DNA of 64,000 bases, taken from contig NW_015622541.1 in assembly GCF_000835495.1 (NCBI RefSeq), positions 6,200,001-6,264,000 of the forward strand. The letters run 5' to 3'. This stretch comes from Cladophialophora immunda. Taxonomy: Eukaryota; Ascomycota; Eurotiomycetes; Chaetothyriales; Herpotrichiellaceae. Shown here piece by piece: positions 57,562-64,000 of this stretch; positions within the stretch are counted from its first letter, which is position 1, and every line of letters begins with the position of its first letter. A program made the translations under genes and the position numbers. The notes below the pieces were generated by a model, which had not been told where the DNA came from, did no database searches, and saw only the letters and a list, made by a program, of their open reading frames with translations.

Positions 57562-59080
57562 GACCCAGCTAGGGCATGGGGGACAGAGGATGAGATGAGG
57601 AACGGTGTCTCCCGAACCTGTTTCCAGAGCTGGTGCCACACCGGTTTCCCCTTTGTTGGCCAACCTTGCCGAGGAAGCGACCGAAGCTGAAACTCCATTC
57701 GAGGCAAATCAAGCCCCAGAGCGGCACTGAAGTGATCCAGAGCATCGTAGAGTATCGGAAGCGGAGACCAAGATCTGCCATGATCGAAGCAGACCCGGAG
57801 GAACTTCCTTGACAGGTAAACCTGTTCTGAGGCTGCTGAGACCTTTGGGACGTCAAGACCGGGTCGACCGCCACATGTCGAGCACAGCCACGGAGGTGGC
57901 GAGTGCCTTGGCACCACGGGAGTGGATCACGTGACCGAAGTGACCAAATCCCTGTGGCTGGTGACCAGGCGGTTGGGGACGTGGCAGGCATTTGCAGCTC
58001 ATCACATCGCCTGCTGCCTGCTGCCTGCGTTTCCAGCCATCTGAGAAATTCAATTATGGGCCATCCTCAGGGTGCCACGAAAGGGCTGTCTTTCGTGAGC
58101 GAATGTGAGCCACTGGTGGCTGCATCCACTGCCATCCCATGCGACCCCCAAGGCCCTCTTCGCCGATCTCCGCAAGACTCCCACCGACCAGTGCGCATCC
58201 TCCAATATTGTGGTGGTCCCGGGGCAATAAATGACGGAAGTCAAGAAGAACAAGACCAAAGCCAAGGAGCCCAGAGGAGGAGTTGGACGTTTGACATTCC
58301 TTGCCGCCAGAAAAATTGCTGGGCAGGACTTGGTACTGGCTTGGAATTCGCAGTGTCCTTTGCTGCTGCAGGTGGAAGAGCAGGACCGACGGCGTACCAG
58401 ATCGCCAGAAAGACGGATATATTAGCAGCACTTGGAGAAGACAGGATTCTAGCTTTATACACAGGCACTGCGCACATGTTTGGCTCTACGTTTGAGGAAT
58501 AGTGCCTAATGCAGGATTGGACCAACAGGCTGATGGCGATCCATCCTCGTATCGGATGCCTTCTCAGGGGGCCACCAGGTGAACCTCGCAAGGTGATGAG
58601 AATGCGGACCTCGACTGAACAACATGGATGGGATTTCCAACAACCCACGCTGGTGTTGATTGTCTTGAGCTCTGCTGCTCGGGGCGCCTCCTCAAACACC
58701 AATCGCATGTGTCACACTTTGTCAAGTGGCCCAAATCGCGATGTTTGGCTCTGCCCAGAATGTGCCTATCTGCACTGCCTCGTTCTGGGCAACATCAAGA
58801 CACTCCATCCACCACAATCTCGTCCAATGCTGGAAGTGCCGAGCAGCTGCAAACCATGGCACCCTCTTCAAGGCAGAGTTTTCCTCTGCTCTTATTTGTG
58901 ATTTGTGAAGTCGCCTCATCATGACCCCGTTGGTGCCTTACATCCTGTACGACACCTCATAAGCCACGTTTCTCCCATTAATACAAGGCTGAGTGCGTGT
59001 GTCCGACTTGTTGCCTGCCTGCCACCGAGTCTACGCCAACCGACCTCAGATCTGAGCGGTTCAGCTCAGCCATCGTCGCA
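57562..59080. promoter_or_regulatory. Intergenic 1.5 kb, PMC1 promoter side
   Basis: No gene recognised. An open + strand frame at about 57903-58502 begins with a GTG and lacks any motif. The distal part should contain the promoter/5' UTR of the Ca2+-ATPase. Confidence 0.4.
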
Positions 59081-62000
59081 ATGAAGGGGCCAAATTCCCC
59101 TCCGTCCTCACCTCCAAGGATCACAGTTGACACATCGGTAAAAGATCTCATTAAATATCTGCGATTGTGTTTTGTTTCAGAATCTGACCTTTTGGCCTCA
59201 GAATCTAGCAGGACAGCCTCGGGCGGAATCATCGACGACTTGGGTAACATCACCAAGTCACCAAAGGGGACCTAGCATGTCCACGCCTCCCCAAACCGCC
59301 ATAGACGACAGCTCGTACTTGTCTCCCACTTCGCCTGAGCGCAGAGCGCAATATGATGGATCAACTCTCAATTCCAGGTCCGGCTCTGTCGCTTCGGGAG
59401 CTACAACGACACGATTCCGATCGAATTCGGGCATATCAGCAGCATCCAATACTACATTCTACTCCAAATCTAGCCTCGAGTTTGACCCCCCAGAAGAAGC
59501 CTTACGAGCTGACAAGGGAGACGAGAAGGACTTCAGCGTCCCAAATAATCCCTTTGCCTTCTCCCCGGGTCAACTGAACAAGCTCCTCAATCCAAAATCA
59601 TTATCCGCCTACAAAGCACTAGGAGGTCTGAAAGGTCTCGAAAGGGGACTGCGGACCAGTATCTCAGCTGGGTTGTCAGTGGACGAAACCCGCCTCGAGG
59701 GACAAGTCTCTTACGAAGAGGCAGTTGCTGCTGGATCCGGCAAAGAAGGACTTTCAGATGTCAGCCTAAGCCGCTCAGATTCACGTGGAAGTGTGAGCCT
59801 GCGCGAAGTCAAGGGCCAATTTGAAGACCGCCTCCGCGTCTATCGAGACAATCGACTCCCTGAGCGAAAGCCAGACAGTATCCTTGTACTCATCTGGCGA
59901 GCATATAACGATAAAATCCTCATCCTGCTCACCATCGCCGCTGTGATCTCTCTAGCCTTAGGGATTTACGAGACTGTGGATGGAGGCTCCGGAGTCGACT
60001 GGGTCGAAGGGGTTGCCATTTGTGTTGCAATCCTTATTGTAGTTATTGTTGGTGCCGCCAATGACTGGCAAAAGGAGCGGCAGTTCGTCAAACTGAACAA
60101 ACGGGTACGTCAATTCCTATGGTTGGCAGTGTCCGAGCCTTTTTCTAACCCTCGCAAACAGAAAGACGATCGAGAAGTCAAAGTCATTCGCTCAGGCAAG
60201 TCTATTCAAATTTCAGTGCACGACATCACAGTTGGCGACGTCCTTCATCTCGAGCCTGGCGACGCCGTTCCGGCGGACGGTATCTTCATCTCTGGACATG
60301 GCGTCAAATGCGACGAATCGTCAGCAACTGGTGAGTCGGATCAGATGAAAAAGACTCCAGGCGAGGAAGTGTGGCAACGTATTCAGGATGGAACTGCGAC
60401 CAACAAACTCGATCCTTTCATCATCAGTGGCTCCAAAGTTCTAGAGGGCGTCGGCACCTATCTCGTCACCAGCGTCGGTGTGAACAGCTCCTACGGAAAA
60501 ATCTTAATGAGCTTGCAGACCGACAATGAGCCGACCCCTCTGCAGGTGAAACTGGGCAGACTGGCAAATTGGATCGGAGGCCTTGGATCTACAGCCGCAG
60601 GACTCCTTTTCATCGTCCTTCTGATCAAATTTCTGACTCACCTGTCTGGGGACACACGACCAGGGGCCGAGAAGGCCCAGGAGTTCTTGGACATCCTCAT
60701 CGTCGCAATTACAGTCATTGTTGTTGCCGTCCCGGAAGGACTGCCCTTGGCAGTGACGCTGGCTCTGGCCTTCGCCACTACTAGAATGTTGAAGGAGAAC
60801 AATCTCGTTCGAGTTCTTCGTGCCTGTGAGACCATGGGCAACGCCACAACCATCTGTTCGGACAAGACCGGCACCTTGACTCAAAATAAGATGACTGTGG
60901 TTGCCGGCACGATCGGAACGAAGGGGAAGTTTGCCTCGTCACGCTCGGCGGAGACAAGTGAAGCTGCCTCGTTTACCACGATGTTCAGCAACCTGAACTC
61001 TGATGTTAAGGAATTGCTCAGGCTCTCTATCACTCTTAACAGTACGGCTTTCGAAGGTGAAGAGAAGGGCTTACCCACTTTCATTGGTTCCAAGACCGAG
61101 GTTGCCTTACTCACTCTTGCAAAGGAGAATCTGGGTCTTGACAATCTAGCTGCTGAACGATCGAACTATAAGATCAAGCAATTGATCCCATTCGACTCGG
61201 CTCGCAAGTGTATGGGTATAGTCATCAAACACAACGGGGTCTACCGGCTTCTCGTCAAGGGAGCCGCGGAGATCATGCTTGCCAAATCGGTCAAGACCAT
61301 TTCCAGTGTCTACGAGAAGCAGTGCGCAGTTACGGATTTGACTGCCGAGGAAAGGGAAACGATGTCCGCCATCATCGACGAATACGCACGACACTCACTC
61401 CGCACCATTGGTATGCTGTACAAGGACTTCCCACAATGGCCACCTGCTGGTGCGAGGACCCTTGAAGAAGATGCAAAGATGGCCGACTTTGACGATATCT
61501 TCCATGAAATGACATGGATTGGCGTCGTCGGGATCCATGATCCTCTCCGAGATGGCGTGGTTGAAGCCGTGGCACAGTGCCAGCATTCGGGTGTGGTGGT
61601 CCGCATGGTCACTGGCGACAATGTCACCACTGCGCGTGCGATTGCTACTGACTGCGGCATCCTACGCAAGGACGAAGACGGGATTGTGATGGAAGGCCCT
61701 AAGTTCCGCCAGCTCTCCAATGAGGAAATGGACAGGATTCTGCCACGTCTTCGTGTCTTGGCTCGTTCGTCGCCTGAAGACAAGCGCATCCTTGTCGGTC
61801 GGCTCAAGCATTTGGGCGAGACAGTCGCAGTAACTGGAGACGGCACCAACGATGGACCCGCCCTGAAGATGGCCGATGTTGGCTTCAGCATGGGCATTGC
61901 CGGTACGGAAGTCGCAAAAGAAGCCTCCTCCATCATCCTGCTCGATGACAACTTCTCTTCCACAATCACTGCCCTCATGTGGGGGCGAGCTGTCAACGAC

Positions 62001-63014
62001 GCGGTGAAAAAGTTCTTGCAGTTTCAGATCACCGTCAACATCACTGCCGTGATACTCACTTTCGTGTCTGCTGTCTCCAACGACTCGAACCACTCCGTTC
62101 TCACCGCCGTTCAGCTCCTCTGGGTGAACCTCATCATGGACACTCTTGCTGCTCTGGCGCTCGCGACCGATCCGCCTACCAAGAAGATATTGGATCGCCC
62201 CCCACAGCCAAAATCAGAGGCTCTGATTACGATCAACATGTGGAAAATGATTGTTGGCCAAGCAATCTATCAACTGATCGTCACATTCGTGCTCTACTTT
62301 GCCGGCATGTCTATTTTGAGCTACGAGCCGAGTCAGCGGAAAGAACTGGATACCATCGTTTTCAATACGTTTGTCTGGATGCAAATCTTCAACGAACTGA
62401 ACAACCGCCGCTTGGACAATAAGTTCAACATCTTTGAGAATGTTCATCGCAACTTCTGGTTTATTGGCATCAACTGCATCATGGTCGCAGGGCAGATCAT
62501 GATCATCTTCATTGGCGGAGCTGCCTTTAGCATTACTGCCCTCGACGGTCCTCAATGGGCGATTTCGCTCCTGGTTGCTCTGCCTTGTTTGCTCTGGGGT
62601 GTCCTGGTTCGATGCTTCCCTGACGCTTGGTTCGCAGTCGTCTTCAACGGAGCGGTCAACGGCATAACTTTCGTTCTCCGTCCGATCTGGAAGGGTCTTC
62701 ATATCATTTTTCATCCGCTTGCACAGATCTGTCGCGCCATCGCACGGTTCACCAGGCGTGCTATACGCAAGGTCACCCACCGGAATGCTTCTGAGCAGGA
62801 AGACGAGCCAGCGGCGGTTGACGAGGAGCGTCCCTCGACCGTGGCCATGGAGAAGCGACCTGGTGCCGCCCACGCGTCGAGCGACTCAACCTCAACGGCA
62901 GCCACCAGGAGGCTCAGTGATATTGATACGCCTTCACCATCCGACCGGATCAGTGGCGCGACAGAAATGAAAGATATCCCTGTGCCCTCTGTGTCGATTA
63001 CTGGGCCCAGCTGA
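59081..63014 (+). CDS. PMC1: Ca2+-transporting P-type ATPase, PMC1/PMCA type (P2B)
   Basis: ATP-driven Ca2+ pump of vacuole or plasma membrane that lowers cytosolic Ca2+. Exons 59081-59137, 59181-60104 and 60162-63014 give 1277 aa. The first exon (MKGPNSPPSSPPRITVDTS) is supported by GTAAAA..TTTCAG and an uninterrupted frame; if wrong, the start is the ATG at 59277. The second intron (57 nt) restores KLNKRKDDREVKVIRSG. Motifs in order: TGES (actuator, about 382), PEGLPLAVTLALA (helix 4, ion site), CSDKTGTLTQNKM (phosphorylated Asp near 559), KGAAEIML (nucleotide binding), TGDGTNDGPAL (about 886), and WVNLIMDTLAALALATDPPT in the C-terminal membrane domain. The Ser/Thr-rich N terminus and basic helical tail (CRAIARFTRRAIRKVTHR) are probable regulatory regions; the tail could bind calmodulin. 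Confidence 0.95.
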
Positions 63015-64000
63015 GCGATATATCTCCCCAACAGTTCTTGCGCCTGTCGACTGTACATACGCCCACATCTCGGGTTTTCATTTGTTGTCTATATATCTAT
63101 CTGGAAGAGTCGGCGTTTGGTTTGGGAAACCATGTGCGATATACGAAAAGTAGCGCCGTGAGACGGTGCCGGTAGGGGTATGCATGCGCGGGTCAAGGCT
63201 TTTTCCACGATCTGACGACCTCGGAGTTCTGGATGGCGTTTGTCGGGCAGGCTTTCTGGTTGGACTAGCCTCTGCAGCTGGTCGCTTGGACTGGATTTGG
63301 AATGGGATTTGGATTCCGGATTTTCGGGGGTCACAAGTGTGTGTGACTCTGGGAAGGCAAAATTGTTTCCTCGTTGGAGATCCCGTCGTTGTCAAAACTG
63401 AAATGTGTATCGGCTACATGCGAAGCTGAGGATAGGCAAGTATTGTGGCGGGTTAACTAAGAGAAGAAAAAGAATTTCAATGTATATGCCCATACTAATT
63501 CAGCTTTCCCTGGCTGATGCTGTCTTATACCACCCTTTTCATCCCCAAGAATCTATCTCCCAGAACTCGGAGGTTGGTGCAACGAGCACGAGGTATCAGA
63601 GCACGGAGGCGCCGTAAAGGGGGATGACAAAGCTGAAGTCCCCGTGCTTCAGATATTATCAACGCGTCTTGTACTCGTTTCGCGCTCACTCCTACTCACC
63701 CATACGTTCTGTCTCTGTCTCTGTCTCTGTGTGTATGTGTCTATACCCCCATCCATTCCCCATGCATACGTGCGCGCTCGAGCAAATAACGCCCCCAAAC
63801 AACGTGTTTTTCTCTTTTCCTCCCGTTCTCAACAAACCACCGCGAGATCCCACCCCGGGGCACCGCACACCGTCAGGGATGATCACGACGACCCTCAATG
63901 CAGAACATGTTCGCCAGCGCCGGTGTTTCGAAGACGCAAGGCACCGGGTGTGAAAATGGGGGAGATTGCGAATACCCCGCCGCAACCCGTTGTTGTGCAC
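63015..64000. other. 3' flank to window end, no gene recognised
   Basis: Follows the Ca2+-ATPase stop. Short frames on both strands have no signature. Contains a short GTCTCT repeat. Confidence 0.4.
63711..63728 (+). repeat. Hexanucleotide repeat GTCTCT x3
   Basis: Three perfect GTCTCT units followed by a GT-rich tail (GTGTGTATGTGT). Confidence 0.8.

Noticed and set aside
57903..58502. 199-codon + strand frame upstream of PMC1
   Set aside because: It starts at a GTG and has mixed composition, with no motif and no splice-supported extension.
1..64000. tRNA genes, rRNA, CRISPR arrays, transposons
   Set aside because: I scanned by eye for B-box-like GGTTCRANYCC, terminal inverted repeats, reverse transcriptase or transposase motifs and regularly spaced repeats, and found none convincing. 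A tRNAscan or RepeatMasker run could still find diverged copies.

Overview
This is nuclear DNA of a filamentous ascomycete (Pezizomycotina). The genes carry many short introns, mostly 47-80 nt, with GTAnGT-type donors, CTRAC-like branch sites and YAG acceptors. The families present (Zn2Cys6 regulators, TRI12-type MFS, RTA1, MAPEG, laccase-like oxidase, cyclase-family hydrolase, 'tachykinin-type' regulators) are typical of these fungi. A placement in Eurotiomycetes, perhaps Chaetothyriales, is only a guess. All splice joins were derived by eye from splice consensus and frame continuity. No transposons, rRNA, tRNA or CRISPR arrays were recognised.

Housekeeping block, 0-8.5 kb: an RBM5/RBM10-like splicing factor (5' end outside the window), YAE1 (Fe-S protein maturation adaptor), an SLC33A1-type acetyl-CoA transporter, and the kinetochore protein CENP-O/Mcm21. 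The last two are divergent and share a promoter region.

Accessory block, 9.2-22.2 kb: a cyclase-family hydrolase, a short-chain dehydrogenase (SDR), a frameshifted MFS sugar-transporter pseudogene, an 11-exon TRI12-type MFS exporter, a second SDR and a Zn2Cys6 regulator. Hydrolase + two SDRs + exporter + regulator looks like a small catabolic or specialised-metabolite cluster. A ureidoglycolate-lyase-family cupin lies at 25.7 kb and may or may not belong to it.

Lineage-specific block, 22.8-31.8 kb: three unrecognised genes (670, 196 and 482 aa), interrupted by the cupin and a MAPEG protein. By eye, the first two share a short helical module of the kind I..LL..G......V...V..I, possibly also present in the third. 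The 670-aa protein also has three PPxY motifs.

Mixed block, 34-45.8 kb: phosphopantothenate-cysteine ligase (CoA synthesis), an RTA1-like membrane protein, a small glycine/threonine-rich protein, a large P-loop ATPase of HerA/FtsK-like appearance, and a secreted multicopper oxidase. Several microsatellites lie between the last two.

Right arm, 45.8-64 kb: gene-poor. It holds a GC-rich Gfo/Idh/MocA oxidoreductase, two fungal regulators (one with a bZIP-like basic region split by an intron) and a PMC1-type vacuolar/plasma-membrane Ca2+-ATPase. Long spacers without a recognisable gene are listed individually.
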